DNA of 64,000 nucleotides from Novosphingobium sp. Chol11 (GCF_945870625.1 NZ_CAMBTS010000002.1:1-64000), one strand, 5' to 3'. Counted from the first letter of the stretch, positions 8,316 to 18,223 are shown. Translations and numbers: made by a program. The notes: a model not told the origin generated them from the sequence alone.

Positions 8316-9052
8316 TGGCCGAGCGGGCCATGGCCTGCACCATAGCCGGGGGCATGCTGCAGCGCTGCGCGGACGAACTGGCGCGCGCGCTCGATGGCTT
8401 CGGGCAGCGCGAGGCCTAGGCCCAGATACGTGGCGATCGCGCTTGATAGCGTGCAGCCGGTGCCGTGGGTGTGGCGGGTGGCGATGCGCGGGGCAGACCA
8501 TGTGCGGTCGGGCTCGCCCGGCATGACCAGCCGATCGGTAACTTCCGGCCCATCCGCATCGCCGCCTTTGGCAAGATAGGAGCGGCCGCGCGCGCGCATG
8601 GCATCATCGCCGCCGAGCGCGGCCAATTCGGGCACATTGGGCGTGGTCAAGGTGGCCAGCTGCATCAGCCGCGCAAACGCGGCGATGGTCGCGGGGTCTG
8701 CCAGCGCCGCGCCGCTGCTGGCGATCATCACCGGATCGAACACGATCGGCACGCCGAGGGGCTCCAGCCGATCCGCCACCACGGCGGCGATTTCGGGCGA
8801 GCCGAGCATGCCGATCTTGACCGCGTCCACGCCGATATCGCCGAGGCAAGCATCGATCTGCGCGGCGACCATCGCTGGATCAACCGCCAGCACGCTCTGC
8901 ACGCCCACGGTATTCTGCGCGGTCAAGGCGGTGATCGCGGTCATCGCATAGCCGCCGAGCATCGTGATGGTCTTGAGATCGGCCTGAATGCCCGCGCCGC
9001 CGCTGGAATCGGAGCCCGCGATGCTGAGAATGCGGGGGGGCTGGCCGGTCAT
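8300..9052 (-). CDS. thiD: Hydroxymethylpyrimidine/phosphomethylpyrimidine kinase ThiD
   Basis: ThiD phosphorylates HMP and HMP-P to supply the pyrimidine half of thiamine. The 250-residue ribokinase-fold protein has SIAGSDSSGGAGIQADLKT at the N-terminus, DAVKIGMLG, VFDPVM, YLAKGGDADG, and the anion hole and catalytic Asp/Cys region THGTGCTLSSAIA. The start at 9052 (MTGQPPRI) overlaps the end of the upstream DUF1272 gene by four bases, so the two are translationally coupled. No TPP riboswitch was recognised upstream. Confidence 0.94.
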   Translation of the reverse strand: MTGQPPRILSIAGSDSSGGAGIQADLKTITMLGGYAMTAITALTAQNTVGVQSVLAVDPAMVAAQIDACLGDIGVDAVKIGMLGSPEIAAVVADRLEPLGVPIVFDPVMIASSGAALADPATIAAFARLMQLATLTTPNVPELAALGGDDAMRARGRSYLAKGGDADGPEVTDRLVMPGEPDRTWSAPRIATRHTHGTGCTLSSAIATYLGLGLALPEAIERARQFVRAALQHAPGYGAGHGPLGHQAVR

Positions 9053-9276
9053 TTGGCCTTGAACTTGCGCTCGGCAGATGGCGGAAACTTCGCGTGCAGC
9101 GCTTTGGCGCGGGTGGGACGGTCGGTCAGCTCGCCGCCGCAATTGGGGCAGCGATCATCGAGCGCCTCGGCGCATTCAGCGCAGAAGGTGCATTCGAACG
9201 AGCAGATGAAGCCGCCCGGCGCTTCGGCCGGAAGGTCGCTGCCGCAGCGTTCGCAATCGGGGCGCATGTCGAGCAT
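9049..9276 (-). CDS. DUF1272 small zinc-ribbon-like protein
   Basis: A 75-residue protein of the DUF1272 family with four CxxC-like pairs (CERC, CTFC followed by AEC, CPNC), evidently able to hold two zinc ions. Function is unknown. It overlaps the start of thiD by four bases and lies 11 bases downstream of the glmM start in a region read in the same direction. The length is typical of the family. Confidence 0.88.
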   Translation of the reverse strand: MLDMRPDCERCGSDLPAEAPGGFICSFECTFCAECAEALDDRCPNCGGELTDRPTRAKALHAKFPPSAERKFKAK

Positions 9277-9287
9277 GGGAATTCCTT

Positions 9288-10625
9288 TCAGGCGGCTTTT
9301 CGCACAGCCTCGCAGATCGTGTCGACCACTTGCGCGACTTCGCCCGCATCGTCGCCTTCGGCCATCACACGGATCACCGGCTCGGTGCCCGAGGGGCGGA
9401 TCACCAGCCGGCCATGCCCCGCCAGCCGGGCCTCGCCTGCGGCAATCGCAGCTTTAACGCTGTCGGCCTCAAGCGGCTTGCCGCCGGCAAAACGCACGTT
9501 CTTGAGCAATTGCGGCACCGGATCGAACAGATGCAGCATCTCGCTGGCCGATTTGCCCGAAGCGACCAGCGCGGCAAGCACTTGCAGCGCGGCCACGGTG
9601 CCATCGCCGGTGGTGCCATGATCGGTCAGGATCATATGGCCCGATTGCTCGCCGCCCACATTATACCCGCCCTCGCGCATTTTTTCGAGCACGTAGCGGT
9701 CGCCGACCGCCGTGCGCACGAGATCGAGGCCAAGACCATTCAGATAGCGCTCCAGCCCCAGATTGGACATGACCGTGGCGACCACGCCGCCGCCGCGCAG
9801 CGCGCCCTGTTCGTGCAGCCGCCCGCCGATCAGCGCCATGATCTGGTCGCCGTCCACCGCCTGAGCCTTTTCATCGACCACGATCAGCCGGTCGGCATCG
9901 CCATCGAGCGCAATGCCGATATCGGCGCGCACTTCGCGCACGCGGGCCTTCAGCGCATCAAGATGGGTCGAGCCGACCCCGGCGTTGATGTTCTTGCCAT
10001 TGGGCTCGACCCCGATGGCGATTACCTCGGCGCCGAGTTCCCACAGCGCGGAAGGGGCGACATGATAGGCCGCGCCATTGGCGCAATCGACGACGATGCG
10101 CAGTCCATCGAGCCGGACATTGTGCGGCAGCGAACCCTTGACCGCATGGATATAGCGCCCGCGCGCATCCTCGATCCGGCGCGCACGGCCAACATCGTCC
10201 GCATCGGCGAGCGGCAGATCCTGCTCGATCAGCGCCTCGATCGCCAGCTCCGCCTCGTCCGAAAGCTTGTAGCCATCGGGGCCGAACAGCTTGATGCCGT
10301 TATCCTCGAACGGATTGTGGCTGGCCGAAATCATCACGCCGACATCGGCGCGCATTTCGCGGGTGAGCAGCGCGACGGCGGGCGTGGGCATCGGCCCCAG
10401 CAGCACCACGTCCATGCCCACGCTGGTAAAGCCTGCGGTCATCGCGGTTTCGAGCATATAGCCCGAAAGGCGGGTGTCCTTGCCGATCACCACGCGGTGG
10501 CGATGATCGCCGCGCAGAAAATAGGTGCCAGCGGCCTGGCCGACTTTCATTGCGGTGGCGGCGGTCATCACACCAGCGTTGGTGCGGCCTCTGATCCCGT
10601 CGGTGCCGAAAAATTTGCGTCCCAT
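9288..10625 (-). CDS. glmM: Phosphoglucosamine mutase GlmM
   Basis: GlmM interconverts glucosamine-6-phosphate and glucosamine-1-phosphate for UDP-GlcNAc, peptidoglycan and LPS synthesis. The 445-residue protein shows [12 protein letters not shown] at the N-terminus, the phosphoserine loop [14 protein letters not shown] near residue 100, the metal-binding DGDADRL near residue 243, the sugar-binding GGEQSGH, and the phosphate-binding [12 protein letters not shown] near the C-terminus. All catalytic elements are intact and the length is normal. Confidence 0.96.
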   Translation of the reverse strand: MGRKFFGTDGIRGRTNAGVMTAATAMKVGQAAGTYFLRGDHRHRVVIGKDTRLSGYMLETAMTAGFTSVGMDVVLLGPMPTPAVALLTREMRADVGVMISASHNPFEDNGIKLFGPDGYKLSDEAELAIEALIEQDLPLADADDVGRARRIEDARGRYIHAVKGSLPHNVRLDGLRIVVDCANGAAYHVAPSALWELGAEVIAIGVEPNGKNINAGVGSTHLDALKARVREVRADIGIALDGDADRLIVVDEKAQAVDGDQIMALIGGRLHEQGALRGGGVVATVMSNLGLERYLNGLGLDLVRTAVGDRYVLEKMREGGYNVGGEQSGHMILTDHGTTGDGTVAALQVLAALVASGKSASEMLHLFDPVPQLLKNVRFAGGKPLEADSVKAAIAAGEARLAGHGRLVIRPSGTEPVIRVMAEGDDAGEVAQVVDTICEAVRKAA

Positions 10626-10710
10626 GAAGCTTCGTCATTCCCTCGTTGCGCGCTGGTCCCTGCACGCTCCTCATTGCCTTATGGGCCTACACGATTAGTC
10701 TGACCATCCT

Positions 10711-12048
10711 ATGAACCAAGCCAGACACGATCCGGCGGTGCCCGCCACCCCCGCGTTCACCCTCCCCCCGATCACCCAGATCCCCGCCGGATGGACTTTC
10801 GCCGCGCTGGTTTGCGGATTGGCGGGCGGATTGGCGCTGGCGTTTGCAGCGCCGGGCGCGCTGCCGCAGGTACTTGCGGTGGCAGAGCCGGTGGGCGAAC
10901 TGTGGCTGCGCGCCTTGCAGGCCACGATCGTGCCGCTGGTGGCCGCGCTGCTTTTTACAGGGGTGGTGCAGACGGTGGCGACCGCCAATGCCGGCGCACT
11001 GGCGCGGCGCAGCCTCGGCATGTTTCTGGCCGTGCTCAGTTTCAGCGCGGTGGTCGCGCTGTTCGTGACCCCGCTTCTGCTGACATGGCTGCCGATCCCC
11101 GGTGCCGCAGGCGCAGCGCTGCGCTCCAGCTTTGGCGCGGTAACGAGCAGCGCGGCCCCGACCGTGGTGCCTACGGTGGCCGACTATCTGCGCTCGATCG
11201 TGCCGACCAATGTGCTCGATGCCGCCGCACATGACCGGATGCTGCCGATGATCCTGTTCATGGCGGTTTTTGCGCTGGCCACGACCCGGCTTGAGCCGCG
11301 CCAACGCGATCTGATGGCCGGATTTTTTGCAGCGCTGGCGGCGGCCATGCTCGTGGTGATCGGCTGGGTCATGGCGCTGGCGCCGGTGGGCGTGCTGGCG
11401 CTCAGCGTGTCCGTCGCTGCCCAGAGCGGCCCGGCAGCGATCGGCGCGCTGGCGCATTATGCGCTGATCATGATCCTGAGCGGGGGCGTGGTGTGGCTGA
11501 GCGGCTATCCGCTGGCCGCGATCCTGGCCCGGGTACCGCTTGGCCGGTTTGTAAAGGCGATGGTGCCGGTGCAGGTCTTTGCGCTGTCCACCCAGTCGTC
11601 GCTCGCCTCGCTCCCGGTCATGCTCGGGGCCTGCGCACAAATGGGCGTGCGCACCGTGACCGCCGAATTCGTGATGCCTCTGGCGGTCTCGCTGTTTCGC
11701 GCGACCAGCCCGGCGGTGAACCTGGCGGTCGTGGTCTATGTCGCAAACTGGTATGGCGTGGCGCTGTCGCCGGGCATGATGATCTCGGGCTTTCTGGTGG
11801 CGATCATGGTGTCGCTCAGTTCGGTGAGCCTGCCCGGCACGATCAGCTTTGTCGCCTCGGTCGGCCCGATTGCCATCGCCATGGGCGTCCCGGTCGAGCC
11901 GCTGGCGCTGCTTGTCGCGGTCGAAGTGCTGCCCGATCTGATGCGCACGCTGGGCAATGTCACGCTGGATGTGGCGGTGACCGCCGCGGTTGATCGCTAC
12001 GCCAGCGCCGCCGACGAGCCCGCTTCGGGCCCGGCCTCGACCGCCTGA
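10711..12048 (+). CDS. DAACS family sodium/proton:dicarboxylate (amino acid) symporter
   Basis: A 445-residue multi-pass membrane protein of the GltP/DctA (DAACS) family. After a short cytoplasmic N-terminus there are about eight hydrophobic segments; the first carries ALQATIVPLVAALLFTGVVQT, the family's conserved P-L pattern, and the serine-rich reentrant loop appears as STQSSLASLPVM followed by the TM7/TM8 equivalents with VNLAVVVYVA. These carriers import dicarboxylates or acidic or neutral amino acids with Na+ or H+. Its last 52 bases overlap tail-to-tail with the AI-2E family gene. The substrate is not resolved. Confidence 0.87.
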   Translation: MNQARHDPAVPATPAFTLPPITQIPAGWTFAALVCGLAGGLALAFAAPGALPQVLAVAEPVGELWLRALQATIVPLVAALLFTGVVQTVATANAGALARRSLGMFLAVLSFSAVVALFVTPLLLTWLPIPGAAGAALRSSFGAVTSSAAPTVVPTVADYLRSIVPTNVLDAAAHDRMLPMILFMAVFALATTRLEPRQRDLMAGFFAALAAAMLVVIGWVMALAPVGVLALSVSVAAQSGPAAIGALAHYALIMILSGGVVWLSGYPLAAILARVPLGRFVKAMVPVQVFALSTQSSLASLPVMLGACAQMGVRTVTAEFVMPLAVSLFRATSPAVNLAVVVYVANWYGVALSPGMMISGFLVAIMVSLSSVSLPGTISFVASVGPIAIAMGVPVEPLALLVAVEVLPDLMRTLGNVTLDVAVTAAVDRYASAADEPASGPASTA

Positions 12049-13208
12049 AACAGCGGCTCGCCAAACAGGAAGCCGATCAGATTGGGCCGCCCGAGATTTT
12101 CCAGTAGCGCCGAGATCGTCAGCAGAATCGGCACCGACAAGAGCGCGCCAAGCACACCCCAGATCCAGGTGAAATAGCTGATCGAGAGCAGGATCGACAG
12201 CGGATTGATCGTGAACCGTGCGCCCAGGATCGACGGTGTGACGACGTTCGATTCGACTGCATGGAGCGCGAGGAAGGCCAGCGCGGGGAGAAGGCCGAGC
12301 ACGACCGTGCTCGCTGTGCCAAGGCCGACAAGCGCCAGCAGCGCCACCATCAACAGCGGGCCGACATAAGGCAGGAAATTGAACGCGAAGGCGAGGCCGC
12401 CCCACATCACCGGCGCGGTGAGGCCAAACGCAAATGCGCCGCCGCCGACGATGAGGCCAAGCCCGAAATTGATCTGCGACACGGTGAACAGATAGCTCGC
12501 CACCCGATCCTGCACATCGCGCATGACGCGGGCAATGCGCACCGAGGCATCGAAGCTGTGCCGTTCGATCAGCAGGCGGCGCTTCATCCGGATGCGCGAT
12601 TCGATCATGAAAAACGTCATCAGGATGGTGATCAGCAGTTCGAGCACCACGCTGGGGGTGGCGAACGCGACCTGTTCGATCACCGAGGGGCTGGCGAGCA
12701 CCACTTCGCGCGCGCTATGCCCCGTCAGCCGCGTGAGCTGGCGGTTGAAATCGTTGAGCCAGGCAAAATTGCTGCGCAATTCGGCAAACCGCCGGCTGAC
12801 CACCCGCGCCATCTGCGGCACCTGATCGACCATGTCATAGGCCGGCTGGAGGATCACGGTGAGCGCGATCACGATGCCAACGAACAGCGCCACGATCGCC
12901 AGCAGCGAGGCCAGCATATTGGGCAAGCCGATCCGCACAAGACGATCGGCCAGCGGAGAGAGCACGATGCTGAGCACGATGGCGCAGACCGGCGGGCGGA
13001 ACACCACCGAGCCGATCGACAGCACGAACGGCAGCGCCAGAAACAGCCCGAGCATGAGCACGAGCAGCATCGCCGATTGGAGACGCGCGCGGGTATCGTC
13101 GGCCACATCCCAGCCAGCGAAAACCGGCTCCGGGCCGCCGGGCGCGGCAACCGGCTTTGGGCCGCCAGGCGCGGCACCGGGCAAGCCTGCGGGCTGCGCT
13201 GGCATCAT
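11997..13208 (-). CDS. AI-2E family (PF01594) transporter
   Basis: A 403-residue inner membrane protein of the AI-2E transporter/PerM family. A Pro/Ala/Gly-rich N-terminus with the repeat GGPKPVAAP-GGPEPV precedes about seven or eight transmembrane segments, including the characteristic FNFLPYVGPLL and a long cytosolic loop near residues 130 to 230. Family members include exporters of autoinducer-2 and Na+/H+ antiporters, so the substrate is uncertain. The tandem ATG at 13208/13205 is chosen as start; an in-frame ATG at 13289 is possible but its extension is not convincing. Confidence 0.85.
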   Translation of the reverse strand: MMPAQPAGLPGAAPGGPKPVAAPGGPEPVFAGWDVADDTRARLQSAMLLVLMLGLFLALPFVLSIGSVVFRPPVCAIVLSIVLSPLADRLVRIGLPNMLASLLAIVALFVGIVIALTVILQPAYDMVDQVPQMARVVSRRFAELRSNFAWLNDFNRQLTRLTGHSAREVVLASPSVIEQVAFATPSVVLELLITILMTFFMIESRIRMKRRLLIERHSFDASVRIARVMRDVQDRVASYLFTVSQINFGLGLIVGGGAFAFGLTAPVMWGGLAFAFNFLPYVGPLLMVALLALVGLGTASTVVLGLLPALAFLALHAVESNVVTPSILGARFTINPLSILLSISYFTWIWGVLGALLSVPILLTISALLENLGRPNLIGFLFGEPLFQAVEAGPEAGSSAALA

Positions 13209-13315
13209 CGGATCTTCGAGCGCTGGCACTGGGCGAACTTTCAAATGGGAACCACTAGGAATGTTGGCGCAGGATTTTGTCAGGATCAAGGCCTGTGGTC
13301 GCCGCAGATCAAGCG

Positions 13316-14554
13316 CTATCCATCCAGCGGTTTGCCATAGATGGTGTACTGGCGGTTGACATGGCTATCGATCGCCTCGGCGATGGCCAGCATGCCCTGA
13401 TTGTCATCGAGCACCCAGCCGATTTCGCCGCGCGTTGCGCCATAGCGCGCGATGGAATTGCGGCGGATGTATTCGATCATCATGAAGGCCAGTTGGCTGG
13501 CAAGACGCGAGGATTGGAGCCGCTTGCGCACGCCCATCAACGGCACGCGCATCGTGCGCACCTGCGGATTGCGCAGCCACCGCAGCAGCTTGATCCAGCC
13601 AAACGGAAAGAGCCTGCCGTTCATGGGCTTAATCGCTTCGTTGAGATCGGGAAGCGTCATCATGAAGGCGACAGGCTCGCCTTCATATTCGGCAATCATG
13701 ATCAGATCTTCGCGCACGATCGGCTTGAACTTCTTGCCGGCATAGGCAATTTCGGTGTCGGTAAACGGAACAAAGCCCCAGTTTTCAGACCATGCATCGT
13801 TGAGGATTTCGAGAACCAGCCGCGCTTCGTCTTCGAACTTGCTCTTGTCGACATTGCGGATGCGGATCTTGGCGTTCTTCTCGCCCGAGGCGACGATACG
13901 CTGGATCAGCGGCGGAAAATCTTGCGTAATGTCAAGCTCATAGGTCAGAAGCTGCTTGGCAGACAGATAGCCATAGGCCTCGATATAGTGCTGATAACGC
14001 TCGCTTTGATGGCCCATCATGACCGTGGGCGAATGGTCGAAGCCTTTGGTGAGCTGGCCCGGCTCTTCCCAGATCGACATCGACAGCGGTGCCAGCACGC
14101 GGTTCATGCCCTTGGCGCGCAGCCATTGTTCGGCGGCGGCGATGAGCGCGTGTGCGGCAGCCTCGTCTGCGGCTTCGAGCAGGCCCCAGTTGCCCACGCC
14201 CGGCCCCATGCCCTGCGCCGGATCGGTGGCGATGGCGAGATGATCGATATGCGCCGAGATGCGGCCCACCACCTCGCCCCCGCGCCGCGCAAGGAACAGC
14301 TGGACATCGGCGTGTTCGAAGAACGGGTTCTTGCCCGGCGTCACCAGTTCCTCTGCCTCCATCCGCAAGGGCGCCACCCAATGCGGGTCTGATGCGTTGA
14401 GGCGATAGGCCAGCTCGACAAATGCCCTTCGGTCTGCCTTGCCGGTGACCGGGGTGATGGTTATGTCGCCTATAAGGCCTTTTATGCCAGCCACTATGTT
14501 GCCTTTGTTGGATCGTATGCTTGCGACCTGCGGCGCGGCTTCACTGGTTGTCAA
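13316..14554 (-). CDS. GNAT-fold N-acyltransferase; candidate bacterial ceramide synthase
   Basis: A 412-residue protein that begins with ITPVTGKADRRAFVELAYRLNASDPHWVAPL, then FEHADVQLFLARR and VGRISAHIDHLA, a GNAT-like pattern in the N-terminal half, with a second GNAT-like half ending in GEIGWVLDDNQGM. Homologues are common in sphingomonads and Caulobacter, often left as hypothetical or labelled dATP pyrophosphohydrolase. From memory, the Caulobacter bacterial ceramide synthase (bcerS) belongs to this type; sphingomonads make sphingolipids and need one. The identification is an inference, not proven here. The neighbouring divergent gene is a desaturase-type membrane enzyme, which would fit a lipid role. 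Confidence 0.55.
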   Translation of the reverse strand: MTTSEAAPQVASIRSNKGNIVAGIKGLIGDITITPVTGKADRRAFVELAYRLNASDPHWVAPLRMEAEELVTPGKNPFFEHADVQLFLARRGGEVVGRISAHIDHLAIATDPAQGMGPGVGNWGLLEAADEAAAHALIAAAEQWLRAKGMNRVLAPLSMSIWEEPGQLTKGFDHSPTVMMGHQSERYQHYIEAYGYLSAKQLLTYELDITQDFPPLIQRIVASGEKNAKIRIRNVDKSKFEDEARLVLEILNDAWSENWGFVPFTDTEIAYAGKKFKPIVREDLIMIAEYEGEPVAFMMTLPDLNEAIKPMNGRLFPFGWIKLLRWLRNPQVRTMRVPLMGVRKRLQSSRLASQLAFMMIEYIRRNSIARYGATRGEIGWVLDDNQGMLAIAEAIDSHVNRQYTIYGKPLDG

Positions 14555-14647
14555 GGGCCGCTGGTCCCTGTTCGCCGATCAGGTTCGTTCGTTCATGCCA
14601 GGTCGAGCAGGTTCGGCGCAGCGGCAGTGGTCTATTGGGAAATGAGC

Positions 14648-15748
14648 ATGATTGCGGCAGGCACTTCATTTCAGGCAGCGCATGAAGCGGGGGCGGCGTC
14701 GGTGGCCGCCTGCCCGCGCATTGCGGGCATCGCCGAAGACAAGGCCATGCTGCGCGCCGCAGTCGAGCTGACCCGCGACATCTCCGCCGCGCGGCCAGGG
14801 CATTACTGGCCCGACATGCTGGGCTCAGCGTTCGTCGGCTATGCGGGGCTGATCGGTGCGATCACGCTCAGCAATCCGGCGCTGGCGGCGGTCTGCGGCA
14901 TCGTGTCCGCCGCGGCGCTTTACCGCGCGCTGCTGTTCATTCACGAACTTACCCACATTCACAAAGCCGACCTGCCCGGCTTTCGCACGGCATGGAATAT
15001 GCTGGTCGGCATCCCGCTGCTCACGCCCTCGTTCATGTACGAAGGCGTGCATACGCTTCACCACGCGCGCACCCGATATGGCACGGCTGAAGACCCGGAG
15101 TATCTGCCGCTGGCGCTGATGAAGCCGTGGACGCTGCCACTGTTCATTCTGATCGCGCTGCTGCTGCCAATCGCCTTGCTCGTGCGCTCGGCCGTGATGG
15201 TGCCGCTGGGATTGCTCTTCCCGCCGCTGCGCACGATGGTGTGGGAGCGATTTTCGGCGCTTGAGATCAACCCGCTGTTCCGCCGCCGCCCGCCCGAGGG
15301 CGAATTTGCGACGATGGTGCGCTGGCAGGAAACCGGCGCCTGCGCGTGGGCGCTGTTCGTGCTCGGCTGGTCGGCGACGTATGGCTGGCGGCCGCTGCTC
15401 ATCGCGCTGGTGATTGTCGCGGCCGTAGCGGTGCTCAATCAGACCCGCACGCTGGTGGCGCATTTATGGCAGAACGACGGCGAAGTGATGACCGTGACCG
15501 GCCAGTTTCTCGACTCGGTGAATGTCCCGCCGCCTTCGCCGCTGGCGGCGCTGTGGGCCCCGGTCGGCTTGCGTTATCACGCGCTCCACCATCTGCTCCC
15601 CAGCCTTCCCTACCATGCGCTGGCCGAAGCGCACCGCCGCCTGCGCGCCGAACTGGGCAGCGGATCGACCTACGATCATGCCAGCTACACCGGCTCGACG
15701 CCGCTCGTCGCCCGGTTGGTGCGAAGCACGATGCGGCGCGGCCGCTGA
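14648..15748 (+). CDS. Membrane fatty acid desaturase/hydroxylase family protein
   Basis: A 366-residue integral membrane di-iron enzyme. Histidine boxes are visible as HELTH near residue 98, HTLHH near residue 135 and YHALHH near residue 314, separated by paired hydrophobic segments. The arrangement is that of the fatty acid desaturase family, which includes lipid desaturases, hydroxylases and carotenoid ketolases or hydroxylases; the last are not favoured because their characteristic box spacing is not seen. The start at 14648 is chosen because a GGGA lies seven bases upstream; 14642 would leave it too close. It is divergent from the candidate ceramide synthase gene. Confidence 0.84.
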   Translation: MIAAGTSFQAAHEAGAASVAACPRIAGIAEDKAMLRAAVELTRDISAARPGHYWPDMLGSAFVGYAGLIGAITLSNPALAAVCGIVSAAALYRALLFIHELTHIHKADLPGFRTAWNMLVGIPLLTPSFMYEGVHTLHHARTRYGTAEDPEYLPLALMKPWTLPLFILIALLLPIALLVRSAVMVPLGLLFPPLRTMVWERFSALEINPLFRRRPPEGEFATMVRWQETGACAWALFVLGWSATYGWRPLLIALVIVAAVAVLNQTRTLVAHLWQNDGEVMTVTGQFLDSVNVPPPSPLAALWAPVGLRYHALHHLLPSLPYHALAEAHRRLRAELGSGSTYDHASYTGSTPLVARLVRSTMRRGR

Positions 15749-15752
15749 GCGA

Positions 15753-16853
15753 TCACTCTTCGGTGCGTAGAAGAACGGTCGTGCCGATCAGCAAAAACAG
15801 GAAAAACGGCCCCCACGCCGACAGGAATGGCGGATAGCCGCCGAAGCTGCCCACTGCGAGCGCTGCGTTGTCGACCACGAAATAGGCAAAGCCCAGCGCC
15901 ATGCCGATGACCGCGCGGATGAAGAGCTGGCCCGACCGCGCCAACCCGAAACCGGCGACGGCGCCGAGCAGCGGCATCAACAGGGCAGAGAGCGGCCCGG
16001 ACAGCTTGTGCCACCATTTGCCTTCCAGCTCGCTGGTGCGCGAGCCCGCCTCCTGCATCGCCGCGATCGAGCGCGAGAGCGCGGGCAGCGATTCGGCTTC
16101 GGGATCGGCCTTGCGGATCAGCACCTGCGACGGCGCGACCCCGGTGGCATAGATGCGCGGAGTGGCAGAGCGCTCGATCCGGGCGCTCTGCACCTCGAAG
16201 CTGACAGGGTCGGCAAAGCGCCAGCCCGGCCGCGCAAACGTCGCCAGCGGCGAGCGCACGATATCCGAAACCATGCCCGATGGATTGCGGCGATACCATG
16301 TTACCCCGATCAGGCGGGTCTGGTCGCCCTGCCCTTCGACCGCACTGGCGAACATGATATTGGCCCCGTCCTGAAGCCACAGATTGGTCTTCACGATGCC
16401 CGCACTGGGCAGCAGGCCATATTCCGCCGCCTGCCATGCTTTCAGCGTGGCGGTGGAGCGGGTGACGAACCGCTCGTTGAACCCCAGCGTCGCCAGCGAA
16501 ACCACAAACGACACCAGAAACAGCGGCGCGAGGATCTGCACCGCAGACATGCCCGCCGCTTTCAGGGAAATGACCTCGCTGTTCTGGTTCAAGGTCATGA
16601 GCGTGACGATGGTGGCCAGCAGCACCGAATAGGGCAGGAAGCGGCTGATCAGCTGGGGGATGCGCATGCTCGCATAAGTCAGCAGTTCGGCCTGCCCATT
16701 GCCGGGCGGCGCGAGGATCTTGCCGCTTTCGCTCAGCAGATCGAGCGCCTGGAGCACCAGCACGAGCAAGACCAGCACTGCCAGGATGCGCACCGCGAAC
16801 ATCTTGCCGATGTACCAAGTGACCACGCGCGATGGAAAAACGTCAAACCCCAC
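15753..16853 (-). CDS. lptG: LPS export ABC transporter permease LptG
   Basis: LptG and LptF form the inner membrane part of the LptB2FG transporter that extracts LPS and passes it to the LptC/A bridge. The 366-residue protein has an N-terminal helix group (VVTWYIGKMFAVRILAVLV), a large periplasmic beta-jellyroll and three C-terminal helices. A GTG start at 16853 is chosen because GFDVFPSRVVTWY matches the family N-terminus, overlapping the lptF stop by 11 bases; the earlier ATG at 16895 lies inside lptF. It is convergent with the desaturase gene. Confidence 0.9.
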   Translation of the reverse strand: MGFDVFPSRVVTWYIGKMFAVRILAVLVLLVLVLQALDLLSESGKILAPPGNGQAELLTYASMRIPQLISRFLPYSVLLATIVTLMTLNQNSEVISLKAAGMSAVQILAPLFLVSFVVSLATLGFNERFVTRSTATLKAWQAAEYGLLPSAGIVKTNLWLQDGANIMFASAVEGQGDQTRLIGVTWYRRNPSGMVSDIVRSPLATFARPGWRFADPVSFEVQSARIERSATPRIYATGVAPSQVLIRKADPEAESLPALSRSIAAMQEAGSRTSELEGKWWHKLSGPLSALLMPLLGAVAGFGLARSGQLFIRAVIGMALGFAYFVVDNAALAVGSFGGYPPFLSAWGPFFLFLLIGTTVLLRTEE

Positions 16854-18129
16854 TGGCCGCCTCCCCCGCGCGCGCAGCGCTGGCCGGAGGCGCAAGGCGG
16901 CGGCTGGCCATCATCCGCTTGACCACGCTGGAGGCCTTGGCAAACAGCGTTTCGAGCCCGCCGAGGGGCTGCCCGCCCGGCACATAGGCGAGCCGCCAGT
17001 AAAGCCACGCGATAAGCGCGGCGAACAGCACGAACGGCCCCCACAGCGCCAGACCCGGATCGATCCGGCCGAGGCTCGAGACATCCTGGCCGTATTCGTT
17101 GACCTTGTGATAGGCCACCACCATCACGACCGAAACAAACACCCCGAGCGCCGAGGTCGATCGTTTGGGCGGCACCGCCAGCGCCACCGCCAGCAGCGGC
17201 AGCAGAAACATCATGGCCACTTCGACGAGCCGGAAATTGAGGCTGGCGAGGCTTTGGTTGCGGGCCGCGACCGACGAATCCTTGCTCCAGCCGATCTTGA
17301 GCAGTTCGGGCAGGAAGTATTCACGGTCCTTGTCGCCGCGGCGGCGGAACTGCTCGATCTTGGGCAGATCGATCGGCAGATCATGCGTGGCAAAGGTAAG
17401 CACGCGCGGCGATTTGAGCTCGGGGCCATCCTGCACGATCTGGCCATCGTTCAAGCGCAAGATGACCGTGTCGGGATTTTCCTTGCTGGCAAAGAACCGC
17501 CCCTCGCGCGCCGAAATCGACAGGATCTGCCCCTTTTCGCTCGCAATGCGGGCGAAGATGCCCTGCAGATTGCGGCCCTCGTCGCGGCTGGTCTCAACGC
17601 GCAGCGCGGTGCGGCCTTTCAAGGTGGTGAACTCGCCCACCTTGATCGAGGCGCCGAGCGCGCCCGACTGCAGATCGAACGACAGCTGCTCATAATAATA
17701 GCGCGACAGCGGCTGGAGGTAGCTGACAATGAGCAGATTGAGCAGCGCAAGGCCGACCGCATACATATAAGGCACGCGCAGCAGCCGATTGTAAGACAGC
17801 CCGAGCGCGCGCATCACATCGAGCTCGGACGAGGTGGCCAGCCTGCGAAACGCCAGCAGGATGCCGAGCATCAGCCCGAGCGGGATTGCCAGACTGGCAT
17901 ACTCGGGCAGCAGATTGGCCAACATCTTGAACACGATGCTCACCGGGCCGCCTTCGGTGGCGACGAAATCAAACAGCCTCAGCATCTTGTCGAGCATCAG
18001 CAGCGAAGCGGCGATGACAAACACCACCAGCATGGGCACGGCCACGAGCCGTGCGATGTACTTGTCAGTTGCGGTCAGGATGGTCACGGCGATGGGGGAC
18101 TCGATGGGATCGGTCCGAAAACCTGCCAC
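16843..18129 (-). CDS. lptF: LPS export ABC transporter permease LptF
   Basis: A 428-residue partner of LptG. The N-terminal segment DKYIARLVAVPMLVVFVIAASLLML is the first transmembrane helix, and LGLMLGILLAFRRLATSSELDVMRALGLS is the conserved cytoplasmic coupling region. The periplasmic domain spans roughly residues 125 to 280, then three helices follow. The annotated ATG gives a 20-residue lead before the conserved part, so the true start may lie slightly downstream. Its 3' end overlaps lptG, as expected for an operon producing a heterodimer. Confidence 0.91.
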   Translation of the reverse strand: MAGFRTDPIESPIAVTILTATDKYIARLVAVPMLVVFVIAASLLMLDKMLRLFDFVATEGGPVSIVFKMLANLLPEYASLAIPLGLMLGILLAFRRLATSSELDVMRALGLSYNRLLRVPYMYAVGLALLNLLIVSYLQPLSRYYYEQLSFDLQSGALGASIKVGEFTTLKGRTALRVETSRDEGRNLQGIFARIASEKGQILSISAREGRFFASKENPDTVILRLNDGQIVQDGPELKSPRVLTFATHDLPIDLPKIEQFRRRGDKDREYFLPELLKIGWSKDSSVAARNQSLASLNFRLVEVAMMFLLPLLAVALAVPPKRSTSALGVFVSVVMVVAYHKVNEYGQDVSSLGRIDPGLALWGPFVLFAALIAWLYWRLAYVPGGQPLGGLETLFAKASSVVKRMMASRRLAPPASAARAGEAASGV

Positions 18130-18223
18130 GGCCTAGGCGGGTTCGGCGCGCGGCGGAAGGTAAAAAACGCGCGCACCGATCGCCTGCTGCAAACCGGCAG
18201 GGTCACCGGAGGGCAAACCGGCC

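Noticed and set aside
8300..9276. Thiamine pyrophosphate riboswitch near thiD
   Set aside because: thiD overlaps the DUF1272 gene, and no TPP aptamer core such as CTGAGA was found upstream of that unit.
10687..12405. A 572-codon reverse-strand frame opposite the symporter gene
   Set aside because: It is antisense to a clear membrane transporter, is rich in Arg, His and Gln as expected of a shadow in high-GC DNA, and shows no domain.
14555..14647. Small RNA (for example SRP RNA) between the GNAT and desaturase genes
   Set aside because: The stretch has some pairing potential but no SRP core sequence or terminator, so it is treated as a divergent promoter region.
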